A DNA stretch of 64,000 bases from positions 1-64,000 of the forward strand of contig NZ_JACSQG010000008.1 of assembly GCF_014836765.1 (NCBI RefSeq), given 5' to 3'. The number at the start of each line of letters is the position of its first letter. Position 1 is the stretch's first letter. Source of the DNA: Serpens gallinarum (GTDB taxonomy: Bacteria; Pseudomonadota; Gammaproteobacteria; Pseudomonadales; Pseudomonadaceae). Both the position numbers and the translations under genes were made by a program. Shown piece after piece: positions 19,720-28,552 of this stretch. The notes under the pieces were generated by a model. It was not told where the DNA came from. It made no database searches and saw nothing but the letters and a program-made list of their open reading frames with translations.

Positions 19720-20805
19720 ATGATCCACCCGCATACCGACCCTGCCGTATACGCCGCCCAACTCGCCGACAAAAAAACACGCCTGAGTGAACTGCTGGCC
19801 CCCTTCGAGGCCCCCGAACCGCAGGTGTTCGACTCGCCTGGCGAGCATTACCGCCTGCGCGCCGAGTTCCGTCTGTGGCGCGAAGGAGAAGCACGGCATT
19901 ACGCGATGTTCGAACAGGGCGACAATCGCAAGCCAATTCTGCTCACTGACTTTCCCATCGCCAGCCGCCGCATCAACGAGCTGATGCCGCAACTGCAGGC
20001 CGCCTGGACCGATCCGGCGCTGGGTTTCAAGCTGTTCCAAGTCGAATTTCTCAGCACCTTGAGTGGCGATGCGCTGATTACCCTGTGCTATCACCGCCCG
20101 CTGGATGCCGCCTGGCACGCCGCTGCCGAAACCCTGGCTGCAGCGCTGGGCGTGAGCATCGTCGGCCGTTCGCGGGGCAAGCGCACCGTGATCGGACGCG
20201 ACTTCGTCAACGAGGAGCTGATCGTTGCGGGACGCACTTTCCGTTACCGCCAGCCAGAAGGCGCCTTCACCCAGCCCAACGGTGTGGTCTGCCAGAAAAT
20301 GCTCGGCTGGGCCTATGACGTCCTCGGCGAGCGCGACGACGATCTGCTGGAGTTGTACTGCGGCAACGGCAATTTCACCCTGCCGCTGTCTACCCGTGTA
20401 CGCAAGGTGCTGGCCACCGAAGTCAGCAAGACGTCGGTGAATGCCGCCCTGAGCAACCTGGCCGACAATGCCATCGACAACGTGACGCTGGTGCGCTTGT
20501 CCGCCGAGGAACTCACCCAGGCGCTCAATGGCGTGCGACCGTTTCGCCGCTTGGCCGGCATCGACCTGGCCAGCTACGACTTCGGCACCGTGTTCGTCGA
20601 CCCGCCACGGGCCGGCATGGACCCGGACACCTGCGAGCTGACCCGCCGTTTCGAACGCATCCTGTACATCTCGTGCAACCCCGAGACCCTGGCCGCCAAC
20701 ATTGCCCAGCTACACGACACTCACCGGATAACCCGCTGCGCGCTGTTCGACCAGTTCCCTTGGACGCACCACATGGAAAGCGGCGTGTTGCTGGAGCGGC
20801 GCTAG
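19720..20805 (+). CDS. trmA: tRNA (uracil-54-C5)-methyltransferase
   Basis: A 361-residue SAM-dependent enzyme that makes m5U54 in the tRNA T-loop. It lacks a TRAM domain, as TrmA should. The SAM region [13 protein letters not shown] (about 209-221), VDPPRAGMD, and catalytic-cysteine motif [12 protein letters not shown] near 320 are present. The ATG at 19720 gives the family length; an overlapping ATG at 19710 is out of frame. It converges on mqo with a shared terminator. Confidence 0.95.
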   Translation: MIHPHTDPAVYAAQLADKKTRLSELLAPFEAPEPQVFDSPGEHYRLRAEFRLWREGEARHYAMFEQGDNRKPILLTDFPIASRRINELMPQLQAAWTDPALGFKLFQVEFLSTLSGDALITLCYHRPLDAAWHAAAETLAAALGVSIVGRSRGKRTVIGRDFVNEELIVAGRTFRYRQPEGAFTQPNGVVCQKMLGWAYDVLGERDDDLLELYCGNGNFTLPLSTRVRKVLATEVSKTSVNAALSNLADNAIDNVTLVRLSAEELTQALNGVRPFRRLAGIDLASYDFGTVFVDPPRAGMDPDTCELTRRFERILYISCNPETLAANIAQLHDTHRITRCALFDQFPWTHHMESGVLLERR

Positions 20806-20839
20806 GCCTCGGTCAAGCTGCCTCGCATTCGACGCTGAT

Positions 20840-20868
20840 AAAAAACCGCCCCGAAGGGCGGTTTTTTT
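20840..20868. terminator. Bidirectional terminator between trmA and mqo
   Basis: The stem aaaccgccc / gggcggttt with A and T runs on both sides lies between two convergent genes. Confidence 0.88.
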
Positions 20869-20882
20869 CAGCTTCGACCAAC

Positions 20883-22385
20883 TCAGGCGCTGACCGGCTC
20901 GTCCAGCTGCAGGCGCTGGTTGCAGCGCGCGCTGATTTCGCGATACAGCTCGGCATTGTCTTGCAGGGTTTTTTCCCGGGCCGGGAACATCTCCTGAAGC
21001 TTACTCATCCAGGCGGCGGAAGCTACCTGCTCAGGGAAGCAGCGCTCGATCAGCTGAAGCATGATCGACACAGTCACCGAAGCGCCCGGCGAAGCGCCCA
21101 GCAAGGCCGCAATGGTGCCATCCTCAGCGGCCACCAGCTCGGTGCCGAATTGCAGGATGCCGCCCTTCTTCTCGTCTTTCTTGATGATCTGCACGCGCTG
21201 ACCGGCGACTTCCAGGCGCCAATCGGCCGGGTCGAGTTCCGGGTAGAACTTGCGCAGGGCATCCAGACGCTGCTCCATGGACTGCATCACTTCCTTGACC
21301 AGATAGCGCGTCAGGTCCAGATTGTCGCGCGCCACGGCAAGCATCGGGCCGATGTTGCTCGGGCGCACCGACAGCGGCAGATCGAGGAACGAGCCGTTCT
21401 TAAGGAACTTGGTGGAGAAGCCGGCATAGGGTCCGAACAGCAGGGATTTCTTGCCATCGACCACGCGGGTATCCAGGTGCGGCACCGACATGGGCGGCGC
21501 GCCCACTTCAGCCTGGCTGTACACCTTGGCCTGGTGCTTGGCGACCACTTCGGGGTTGTCGCAGCGCAGCCACTGGCCGCTGACCGGGAAACCGCCAAAG
21601 CCCTTGCCTTCGGGAATGCCGGACATCTGCAGCAACGGCAGTGCGCCACCGCCGGCGCCGAGGAACACGAAGCGTGCACTCAGCTCGCGGCTGCCACCCT
21701 GCTTGGTGTCCTGGATCTCTACGCTCCAGCCTTCGCCATTGCGCTCAACACCCTTGACCTTCTGGTTGTAGGTCACCTTGGCGCCGTCCAGCGTGGACAG
21801 ATAGTTGAGCAACTCTTTGGTGAGTGCACCGAAGTTGACGTCAGTGCCACTTTCCACTCGGGTGGCGGCAATGGCTTCGTCCTCGGGACGACCCGGCATC
21901 ATCAACGGCATCCACTCGCTGAGGGTGCCGCGATCTTCGGAGTACTCCATGGTTGCGAAGGCATGATGCGCGCTCAGCGCATCAAAACGCTTCTTGAGGA
22001 AGTCGATATCCTTGGCGCCGCGCACGAAACTCAGGTGCGGGACCGGATTGATGAAGGAGCGCGGAGAACCCAAACCGCCCTTATCCATCAGATAGGACCA
22101 GAACTGCTTGGACACTTCGAACTGGCTGTTGATCAGCACGGCTTTCGTGATATCGATGGAGCCGTCGGTCGCCTGCGGGGTGTAGTTCAGCTCACAGAGG
22201 CCAGCGTGACCGGTGCCGGCGTTGTTCCAGGGGTTGGAACTTTCGACCGCTCCGGATTCCATCAGCTCGACGATTTCCAGCTTGAGGCTGGGGTCGAGTT
22301 CTTTCAACAGCACAGCCAGGGTGGCACTCATGATACCGGCGCCGACCAGTACCACATCCACGGCTTCTTTTTCGTTGCGCGCCAT
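20883..22385 (-). CDS. mqo: Malate:quinone oxidoreductase
   Basis: A 500-residue FAD enzyme, peripheral to the inner membrane, that oxidises malate to oxaloacetate and passes electrons to quinone, replacing or supplementing NAD-malate dehydrogenase in Pseudomonas. The FAD loop is [16 protein letters not shown] (about 13-28), followed by [21 protein letters not shown], a stretch typical of Mqo. The ATG at 22385 follows ggagaagcg; the frame is open to 22409 but the site favours the inner start. Pseudomonas often has two mqo genes; which one this is cannot be settled here. Confidence 0.95.
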   Translation of the reverse strand: MARNEKEAVDVVLVGAGIMSATLAVLLKELDPSLKLEIVELMESGAVESSNPWNNAGTGHAGLCELNYTPQATDGSIDITKAVLINSQFEVSKQFWSYLMDKGGLGSPRSFINPVPHLSFVRGAKDIDFLKKRFDALSAHHAFATMEYSEDRGTLSEWMPLMMPGRPEDEAIAATRVESGTDVNFGALTKELLNYLSTLDGAKVTYNQKVKGVERNGEGWSVEIQDTKQGGSRELSARFVFLGAGGGALPLLQMSGIPEGKGFGGFPVSGQWLRCDNPEVVAKHQAKVYSQAEVGAPPMSVPHLDTRVVDGKKSLLFGPYAGFSTKFLKNGSFLDLPLSVRPSNIGPMLAVARDNLDLTRYLVKEVMQSMEQRLDALRKFYPELDPADWRLEVAGQRVQIIKKDEKKGGILQFGTELVAAEDGTIAALLGASPGASVTVSIMLQLIERCFPEQVASAAWMSKLQEMFPAREKTLQDNAELYREISARCNQRLQLDEPVSA

Positions 22386-23108
22386 TAACGCTTCTCCAAT
22401 CTGCAACACCTAAAAATTCACGGCAGTCACGCCTGGGTGCGAATTGCACATTCAGGGCCGGGAGGTTGCAAAGGAGTCCCGTAGCGCCTGACAGGGTGTC
22501 ATGCCCGATCCGTTCGCATGCGACGCCAGGCGTCTGCACGCACAGTCACCCGTAGGCGGCTGTCAGCTCGTGATCGTCGGGTTCAGGGTGTGTAAACAGG
22601 ATTAAAGGGCAGGTACATCAATGCCTTAGTCTTCATTTGCTCGCCACACTCTTGTGAAGTTGTGAAAAACCGTCTTCTCACGCTCTTTTGGAGTCGTGAA
22701 CCTCAAAGGTCGACTGCCGCAGTCACATTTCTCGCTGACAACCTGCGACACACCGTATTGCTACGAGAGCGTGTTGAGCGTCTTTGACAAGAGCAAGTGG
22801 CTGGCATAAAGGCAGCACGAAATAGGCGTCTCTCTGGGACTCGGCTGCCAATCGAATACTCTTCGATGGAAGTGCCGCGCCCATGCAGGAGGCGTCCTTA
22901 ATTATCGCGGGGGATTATACCGGTGGAAAACGTGAAAGTGACCGTTTGCCACGACTTTAATCACCGCTTAGGCAGTATCTCGCGAAACGATCTGGCGCAG
23001 CATCCGACCATAGACGCATAAGGGAACTCCGTACCCAACCGTCGGTCTGTTGGCTGCTCAGGACGCTGGGTATACTGCCATCACGCCCTGTTTTGGAGAT
23101 TTACGTTT
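22386..23108. other. 723-base intergenic region, no gene recognised
   Basis: No ORF with coding character and no known RNA fold was recognised on either strand. A good minus-10 hexamer (tatact, 23071-23076) lies 33 bases before the yajG start, with a poor minus-35 (ttggct) at a short spacing. The mqo promoter must lie at the left. The length leaves room for a small RNA, but nothing specific was seen. Confidence 0.5.
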
Positions 23109-23693
23109 ATGTTGAACCGCCTATCGCTGGGGCTGCTTGCAGTCGCCAGCCTGCTGTTGACCGGTTGCGCCCTTAGCCCGCAGCAACTCAGCCCTCAACC
23201 CAAACTCAAGACTGAACTGGTCGCCGTCGGCCAGGGCCAGCCCGTCGTGGTTCGGGTTGTCGATCAGCGCCCCACTCCTGATCTCGGCACTCGCGGTGGT
23301 CTGTATGCCGAGACCAGCGCAGTCAGCGTGCCCAGCGCGAATATCCTGCCGCAACTGCAGGCGCAGACTGAAGCCGCGGTTCGCCTGCTTGGCTTCGTGC
23401 CCTCGCCAGCCGCCAGCAATGCGCCGCAATTGACGGTGATTCTGGACAGCCTCAAGTATCAGTCGCCCAAGGAAGGCGTGTATGTCACCGAGGCCAACAT
23501 CGCTGCCACGCTCAAGGCCGAAGTGCAGAACAGCTCGCGCCGCTACAACGGTCGTTACACCGCGACACTCAACCAACGCTTTGGCATGGCACCCAACCAG
23601 GCCACCAACACCAAGCTGGTTAGCGACGTTCTCAGCGATGCGCTGACGCGCCTGTTCAAGGACCCGACCATCGGCCAGCTGCTCGCCGAATAA
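23109..23693 (+). CDS. yajG: YajG family lipoprotein
   Basis: A 194-residue putative outer-membrane lipoprotein. The signal peptide ends in lipobox LLTGC with Cys20. The mature part holds the YajG features: VVDQRP, GTRGGLY, the LTVILDSLKYQ strand and the LNQRFGMAPN segment. The role of YajG is unknown; it is usually found near peptidoglycan-recycling or transport genes, which is not the case here. It has its own likely promoter and a hairpin after the stop. Confidence 0.88.
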   Translation: MLNRLSLGLLAVASLLLTGCALSPQQLSPQPKLKTELVAVGQGQPVVVRVVDQRPTPDLGTRGGLYAETSAVSVPSANILPQLQAQTEAAVRLLGFVPSPAASNAPQLTVILDSLKYQSPKEGVYVTEANIAATLKAEVQNSSRRYNGRYTATLNQRFGMAPNQATNTKLVSDVLSDALTRLFKDPTIGQLLAE

Positions 23694-23702
23694 GTGGTTC
23701 AG

Positions 23703-23731
23703 GGCTGGAAAGCCAGAACGGCTTTCCAGCC
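23703..23731 (+). terminator. Hairpin between convergent yajG and acyltransferase genes
   Basis: The perfect 12-base stem ggctggaaagcc / ggctttccagcc has only a CT-rich tail, so termination is likely but not textbook. Confidence 0.65.
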
Positions 23732-23752
23732 TCTCTCTATCTCTCTGCCACG

Positions 23753-24919
23753 TTACAGAGGCAGTTCAGCCTTGATACGGTACTGATTGCGTACCGGATT
23801 GGCGTACTGAAGGATCAGATAAGGCCGCTGCTCAACCGGGCAGGAGTGCAGGCGGCGCTGCCATTCTGCCTCGGCCTTGGCCAACTCCTCAACCCCGAAC
23901 AGCTGCCGTGCTTCAGGCACATTCAGCTCTGCCTCGCGACCCTCCCACACGGCGTAGGCCAGGTAATTCACCGGGAACAGCCGATAACCACCGAGGATTC
24001 GCCGGTCCATTTCCTGCGCCACCTGCTTAGCATCCTCCCACTGCGCATCCACCTGCTCGCCAAAGGCTATATGCACGCGACCCTTGTAGCCGGTGATGCC
24101 CAGGGCGATGCTCGCATCGTCTTCACCGGGTGCCTTGGTGTAGCTGCCCGTCGTGGCGCGGGTGTACAGCTCGCGCGCCTTGGCCTGGTCGCAGGGGTCG
24201 TATTCGTAGCTGATCGACACCGGCACCAGACCCAACCCGCCGATCACCTCGGCGAACGGCTCGTCCTTGCGAGCCATATGGAACATCTTCAGGATCGCTG
24301 AATCGGTACGGTCGTCTCCGTCCTTGGCACGTCCCTCGGCCTGGGCGATCCAGATCGACTCGCCCTCCTCCCGAATCGAGTGGTTGATGTAGGCCGACAG
24401 CAATTGGAACGCCGCCAGCTTCTCGCGCCGCCCACTGATCGAGCGATGCACGATAAAGCTCTTGTTCAAGCGCATCAGGTCGCTCACAAACGGGCGCTGC
24501 AGCAGATTGTCGCCAATGGCGATGCGCGGCGTCGGCAGTCCGGCATGGTAAACGGCATAGTTGACGAAGGCCGGGTCCATGACGATATCGCGGTGATTGG
24601 CCATGAACAGGTAGCTTTTTCCGGCCTGCAGCCGCTCCAGGCCGGAATAGCTGATGCCGTCGGTGGCCCGCCTGATGGCACGCTCTACGTAGGGCTCAAT
24701 CTTTTCCTGTAAAGCAGCCACACTGTCGATAGGCTTCAGTTCACGGCGCAAGCGGTAGCCAATCAGCGGCTTGAGCATCCAACCAAACAGGCTGGTCAAT
24801 TGCGGAAAGCGATAGCGTGTGAGCATCGCGAGAAGTTCAGGATCACTGCACAAACGCGCCAGAACGGCGGGTACTTCCTGGTCGTTATACGGACGGATGG
24901 CGTCAAAGGGGCCCATCAT
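23753..24919 (-). CDS. 1-acyl-glycerol-3-phosphate acyltransferase-like protein (variant HxxxxxD motif)
   Basis: A 388-residue LPLAT-type acyltransferase. After about 115 residues comes FMANHRDIVMDPAF, which matches the NHxxxxD block but places five residues between His and Asp instead of the usual four. The later AEGRAKDGDDRTD stretch replaces the usual EGTRS block. No signal peptide; it may attach to the inner membrane. Tandem ATG codons at 24919 and 24916 are both possible, with an aagaga site before them. The substrate is unknown; a lipid acyl transfer is inferred from the fold. Confidence 0.75.
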   Translation of the reverse strand: MMGPFDAIRPYNDQEVPAVLARLCSDPELLAMLTRYRFPQLTSLFGWMLKPLIGYRLRRELKPIDSVAALQEKIEPYVERAIRRATDGISYSGLERLQAGKSYLFMANHRDIVMDPAFVNYAVYHAGLPTPRIAIGDNLLQRPFVSDLMRLNKSFIVHRSISGRREKLAAFQLLSAYINHSIREEGESIWIAQAEGRAKDGDDRTDSAILKMFHMARKDEPFAEVIGGLGLVPVSISYEYDPCDQAKARELYTRATTGSYTKAPGEDDASIALGITGYKGRVHIAFGEQVDAQWEDAKQVAQEMDRRILGGYRLFPVNYLAYAVWEGREAELNVPEARQLFGVEELAKAEAEWQRRLHSCPVEQRPYLILQYANPVRNQYRIKAELPL

Positions 24920-25005
24920 GCTCTCTTGTGTTACAGGTAAGACCGGCCCCGGCGGAGCGCGGAAAATTAGCCGGCAATTATACTCACAAGTCACGGGAGA
25001 GGCGC

Positions 25006-25191
25006 ATGCTGCAGGATATACGCAGGTATAGTTGCCCGTATTGTGGCGAGCTGGCTGAAGCCCTGCTGGATCTTTCCGTTGAAGAACAGGAGTACATCGA
25101 GGACTGCCCCGTGTGCTGCCGACCGATTCGTTTTGTGCTGCACAACGATGGTCAGCACTGGCAGCTCGACCTTTATCGTGAGGACGATTAA
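25006..25191 (+). CDS. CPXCG-motif small zinc-ribbon protein
   Basis: A 61-residue acidic protein with C10PYCG and C34PVCC, a pair of cysteine knuckles that should hold one zinc ion, then HNDGQHWQLDLYREDD. This is the CPXCG cysteine-rich family, of unknown function. The ATG at 25006 has a gggagagg site. Its stop overlaps the start of the next gene (taatg), so the two are translationally coupled. Confidence 0.85.
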   Translation: MLQDIRRYSCPYCGELAEALLDLSVEEQEYIEDCPVCCRPIRFVLHNDGQHWQLDLYREDD

Positions 25192-25451
25192 TGCAGCATA
25201 TCTATCTTCCCGCCGACCTGCTCGAAGCCCAGGTATTGCGGGCCATGCTAGCCAGCGAGAATATTGCCGCGCATATCGGTGGCGAACATCTACTCGGCGC
25301 GATAGGCGAACTGCCTGCCGCCGGCCTGCTGGTGCTGTCGGTCAGCGATGAGCAGGCCGAACGAGCCCGTCTGCTGATCGCCGCGTACAATGCCGCGCAA
25401 CCGCTGCCTGTTGAAGAACCGCCTAGTTGTCCCGGCGAGTTGCTGTGCTGA
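25191..25451 (+). CDS. DUF2007 domain small protein
   Basis: An 86-residue protein with the DUF2007 pattern: YLPADLLEAQVLRAMLASENI followed by HIGGEHLLGAIGELP and a VSDEQAERARLLI helix. The fold is related to PII-like signal proteins, and the role is unknown. The start overlaps the upstream CPXCG gene by one base. The Pro-rich C-terminus ends in Cys-containing PSCPGELLC. The next gene, a YedK-like protein, follows after 25 bases, so all three probably form one operon. Confidence 0.82.
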   Translation: MQHIYLPADLLEAQVLRAMLASENIAAHIGGEHLLGAIGELPAAGLLVLSVSDEQAERARLLIAAYNAAQPLPVEEPPSCPGELLC

Positions 25452-25476
25452 TTTCCTGACCGAGTACCGATAGCCC

Positions 25477-26091
25477 ATGAGTGGCCGCTTCGCCCTGTTC
25501 CGCTGGACCCCCGCCCTGGCCGCCCTGCCCGGCTTTCCCGCCACCTTGCAAGCGCACTGGAATCTCGCCCCGGGCGCCCAGGTGTTGCTGCTGCGCGATA
25601 TTCAGGGCGAACGTCACGCCGCCCTGGCACGCTGGGGCCTGACGCCGCCCTGGCTAACGGATCTGTCCCGCACGCCGGCCCACGCCCGCGCAGAAACCCT
25701 GGCCGAGCAGCCGATGTTTCGCGAGGCCTTTCGCCTGCGGCGCGGCCTACTGCCCATCAATGGGTTCTACGAATGGCGTGGCGTGCGTAAACGACCTTAC
25801 TGGGTCAGCGACGAAACGAGTCTGATGTACTGCGCCGTGCTCTGGGAAGCCTATCCGGCGGGAGATCAGGTGTATTTGAGCCTGGCCATGATCACCCAGG
25901 CCGCTGCGACCCTGCGTCGCCCGCTGCTGCTGGATGAGGCCGAGCAGCAGACCTGGCTGGATACGCAAACGCCTGCCGCATCACTGAAATCGCTACTGGC
26001 CAAGCCACCCGCTCTTTTACGCGAGCGCGCACTGGCAACCTTCGTCAATGATCCGCAACTGGATGGCCCGGAGTGCCTCACGCCGGCGTGA
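25477..26091 (+). CDS. YedK/HMCES (SRAP) family protein lacking the catalytic Cys2
   Basis: A 204-residue SRAP-domain protein. Family members cap abasic sites in single-stranded DNA through Cys2, with a conserved Asn, Arg, Glu and His. Here the start is MSGRF, not MCGR, so Cys2 is Ser. The NARAE block reads HARAE (69-73), keeping Arg but not Asn. NGFYEW (95-100) keeps the Glu. The HDRMP segment that carries the catalytic His is replaced by LRRPLLLDEAEQQTWL. The fold therefore looks intact but crosslinking chemistry should be lost or changed. No earlier MCGR start is available in frame. Confidence 0.85.
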   Translation: MSGRFALFRWTPALAALPGFPATLQAHWNLAPGAQVLLLRDIQGERHAALARWGLTPPWLTDLSRTPAHARAETLAEQPMFREAFRLRRGLLPINGFYEWRGVRKRPYWVSDETSLMYCAVLWEAYPAGDQVYLSLAMITQAAATLRRPLLLDEAEQQTWLDTQTPAASLKSLLAKPPALLRERALATFVNDPQLDGPECLTPA

Positions 26092-26370
26092 GCATCAACC
26101 GGGACGGCGGCCTGAAAGGCCAAAGAAAAAAGGAAGCCGCCTAAGCACTTGGGGAAGGCTTGGGGTATAGGGCGGCCTCCTGGAAAACTTGGTCAATCCG
26201 TACCGCGCCAAGGCGGTGGATGACAACGCTGAGCAGAGTAAGACCTGAGCAGCCATTGTGAAAATTTTGCTTATCAATGCCTTCCATAGCAAACGCCTAT
26301 CTATCCATGTTGCTTTTCCCACCCCGCCAAAATCGGTAAGGTCCTCGCTCCATCAATCAAGGAGTCTTCA

Positions 26371-27123
26371 ATGCCCACCCCAACCCTCAGCGGACCGCAG
26401 TATTTACGTGAAGGCTTGAAACTGGTGCTCAGTCCCGGTCTGCGCCTCTTCGTTTTGTTGCCGCTGACGATCAACCTTGTGCTGTTCGCCGCGCTCATTG
26501 GCCTCGCCCTGCAGCAATTCGGTCTATGGGTTGATTATTTCATGCCCAGCCTGCCGGACTGGCTCAGTTTCCTCGAGTACCTGCTATGGCCGTTGTTTGT
26601 GGTCCTGGTGCTGTTGATGGTGTTCTTCACGTTCACTCTGCTGGCGAACGTCATCGCCGCGCCATTCAACGGCTTTTTGTCAGAAAAAGTCGAAGTGGTC
26701 GTGCGCGGCCAGGACCACTTCCCGCCCTTTAGCGGTGCCGAGCTGCTGGCCATGGTGCCCCGTACGCTGGGCCGCGAGGCGCGCAAGTTGGCCTATTTTC
26801 TGCCACGCGCCCTGGCGTTGCTGGTGCTCTCGCTTATCCCCGGCCTGAACCTGGTCGCCGCGCCCCTGTGGCTGCTGTTCGGTGTCTGGATGATGGCGGT
26901 GCAATACATCGACTACCCCGCAGACAACAACAAGCTGGGCTGGAACGAGATGCTCGCCTGGCTGCGCGCCAAGCGCTGGCAGAGCCTGGGATTTGGCGGC
27001 ATCACCTACCTGGCCCTGCTGGTGCCTGGCCTGAACATCCTGATGATGCCCGCGGCGGTGGCCGGTGCCACGGTATTCTGGGTGCGTGAAGGTGGGGAAA
27101 CCCAGCTGCAACAGCCTCTCTGA
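26371..27123 (+). CDS. cysZ: CysZ family sulfate transporter / EI24-type membrane protein
   Basis: A 250-residue inner-membrane protein with membrane segments at about 28-48, 67-93, 146-180 and 207-235. CysZ marks are [22 protein letters not shown] at the start, [18 protein letters not shown] (about 89-106) and [14 protein letters not shown] (about 178-191). CysZ gives high-affinity sulfate uptake for cysteine synthesis. The start has an aaggag site. It converges on the glutathione peroxidase gene over a strong terminator. The 279 bases upstream hold no gene. Confidence 0.9.
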   Translation: MPTPTLSGPQYLREGLKLVLSPGLRLFVLLPLTINLVLFAALIGLALQQFGLWVDYFMPSLPDWLSFLEYLLWPLFVVLVLLMVFFTFTLLANVIAAPFNGFLSEKVEVVVRGQDHFPPFSGAELLAMVPRTLGREARKLAYFLPRALALLVLSLIPGLNLVAAPLWLLFGVWMMAVQYIDYPADNNKLGWNEMLAWLRAKRWQSLGFGGITYLALLVPGLNILMMPAAVAGATVFWVREGGETQLQQPL

Positions 27124-27141
27124 CACGCGATATCCACAACC

Positions 27142-27179
27142 AAAAAGGCCGCCGATGCAATGGCATCGGCGGCCTTTTT
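27142..27179. terminator. Bidirectional terminator between cysZ and glutathione peroxidase
   Basis: A long perfect stem (aaaaaggccgccgatgc / gcatcggcggccttttt) sits between two convergent genes. Confidence 0.92.
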
Positions 27180-27196
27180 GGCAAGCGCTCATACCG

Positions 27197-27679
27197 TCAG
27201 GCCAGCGCTTTCTCGATCGCCTGGATCAGCGCCGGGTCTTCCGGGGTGGTACGCGGCGAAAAACGCGCCAGTACACGCCCATCGCCCCCGACGAGAAACT
27301 TCTCGAAATTCCAGGTGATGTCGCCCGGAAACTCGGCGCCCTCACCCGCCAGCAAGCGGTACAACGGATGCCGACCCGGCTCGTTGACCTCAAGTTTGCT
27401 GCTCATGGGGAAACTGACCCCATAGTTGCGTTGGCAAAAAAGAGCGATTTCCTCATCGCTTCCCGGCTCCTGCTCAGCGAATTGATTGCAGGGCACACCC
27501 AATACAGAAAATCCCCGTTCGCAATACTGCCGGTGCAATGTTTCCAGGCCGGCGTACTGTGGAGTCAGGCCACAATGGGAGGCGACATTGACCACCAACA
27601 TTACCTGCCCCTTGTAAGGAGAGAGTGGCAACTCCTGCCCATCCAAGGCACGCAACGTAAGGTCATGGAAGGCACTCAT
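27197..27679 (-). CDS. Glutathione peroxidase family protein (cysteine type)
   Basis: A 160-residue thiol peroxidase of the GPx/BtuE family that reduces peroxides, in bacteria more often with thioredoxin than glutathione. The active-site block NVASHCGLTPQY carries Cys36 in place of selenocysteine. The catalytic Gln66 and Trp are in CNQFAEQEPG and WNFEKFLV. Ala replaces the usual Gly in NQFGxQ. The ATG at 27679 has an aaggag site. It lies next to slyD and ackA, as PA0838 does. Confidence 0.93.
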   Translation of the reverse strand: MSAFHDLTLRALDGQELPLSPYKGQVMLVVNVASHCGLTPQYAGLETLHRQYCERGFSVLGVPCNQFAEQEPGSDEEIALFCQRNYGVSFPMSSKLEVNEPGRHPLYRLLAGEGAEFPGDITWNFEKFLVGGDGRVLARFSPRTTPEDPALIQAIEKALA

Positions 27680-27717
27680 GGGAAAACTCCTTATATACAC
27701 AACAAATTGCGCGACAT

Positions 27718-27745
27718 GAAAAAGGCGTCCTCTGGACGCCTTTTC
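27718..27745 (-). terminator. Terminator downstream of slyD
   Basis: The stem aaaggcgtcc / ggacgccttt, 24 bases past the slyD stop, faces the glutathione peroxidase start and separates the two genes. Confidence 0.8.
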
Positions 27746-27768
27746 TTGTCTCAGCGTAGCAGTAGAAC

Positions 27769-28254
27769 TCAGTGGTGGTGGCCACCCTCGCCGTGGATAT
27801 GACCGTGAGCGATTTCTTCCGGACTGGCCTCGCGAACGGCGACGATCTTCACATCAAAGTGCAGACGCTGTCCGGCCAACGGGTGATTGCCGTCGACGAT
27901 GACGTTATCGCCATCGATGTCGCGGATGGTGACGATCTGCATGCCACCGTCGGGCGCCGAAGCATGGAACTGCATGCCGACTTCCAGCTCTTCCACACCT
28001 TCGAACATGTCACGACCCAAAGTAGCCACCAGCTCAGCGCTGTATTCGCCGTAGGCTTCTTCAGGCTCAATGGCGACCTTCACTTCGTCACCGGCCTGCT
28101 TGCCCTCCAGGGCTTTTTCCAGGCCGACGATCAGATTGCCAGTACCGTGCAGATACACCAGCGGCGCGCCACCGGCGGAGCTGTCAATCACCTCACCGGC
28201 ATCGTTGGTGAGGGTATAGTCGATGGAGACAGCCTTGTTAGTGGCGATCAGCAT
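27769..28254 (-). CDS. slyD: FKBP-type peptidyl-prolyl isomerase SlyD
   Basis: A 161-residue SlyD-type chaperone and prolyl isomerase. The FKBP core LIATNKAVSIDYTLTND and LIVGLEKALEGKQAGDEV flank an insert-in-flap chaperone domain (about 70-125) with GNHPLAGQRLHFDVKI closing the fold. The tail HGHIHGEGGHHH is a short His-rich metal-binding end, as in SlyD proteins that help nickel delivery. The ATG at 28254 matches the family start; the frame is open to 28413 but the extension overlaps the divergent DUF3565 gene. Confidence 0.93.
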   Translation of the reverse strand: MLIATNKAVSIDYTLTNDAGEVIDSSAGGAPLVYLHGTGNLIVGLEKALEGKQAGDEVKVAIEPEEAYGEYSAELVATLGRDMFEGVEELEVGMQFHASAPDGGMQIVTIRDIDGDNVIVDGNHPLAGQRLHFDVKIVAVREASPEEIAHGHIHGEGGHHH

Positions 28255-28300
28255 GGGGTGAGACCTTTTGCATAAGAATTTGGAGGGCGCAAGTTTACCC

Positions 28301-28552
28301 GTGACCCAGCCCGAATGCGACCCGAACACAGACAGGCGGGCATGGCCACGCCTGCTGGGATTTAAGCAGGATGAGCACGGCCATTGGATTGCACTACTCT
28401 CCTGCGGACACACCCAGCATTTACGTCACCGGCCGCCCTGGCAGTCACGCGCCTGGGTGCTGGATGCCGAACGGCGTCGCCAGCAGCTCGGCCAGCCCTT
28501 CGACTGCGGTTGGTGTCGTCAGCAGGTACGGCTCACCGATAAGGAGTCCTGA
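28301..28552 (+). CDS. DUF3565 domain small metal-binding protein
   Basis: About 83 residues with the DUF3565 pattern: [28 protein letters not shown] and a closing CGWC, giving a likely zinc site from Cys and His. No ATG is available in frame; GTG at 28301 is chosen, but a TTG near 28268 or 28280 is possible, and a ggagg stretch at 28282 sits rather far from the GTG. It overlaps the ackA start by one base (tgatg). Its function is unknown. Confidence 0.7.
   Translation: MTQPECDPNTDRRAWPRLLGFKQDEHGHWIALLSCGHTQHLRHRPPWQSRAWVLDAERRRQQLGQPFDCGWCRQQVRLTDKES

Noticed and set aside
20673-22388. Open frame of 571 codons on the plus strand across mqo
   Set aside because: Antisense shadow; begins inside trmA and has no ribosome site or domain.
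22785-22830. Sigma-54-like or CrcZ-like signal (ggcataaaggcagc) upstream of mqo
   Set aside because: The GG and GC spacing does not fit the -24/-12 rule and no CA-motif repeats of CrcZ follow.
26095-26322. Minus-strand frame of 75 codons upstream of cysZ
   Set aside because: No ribosome site, no recognisable domain, and it covers the cysZ promoter region.
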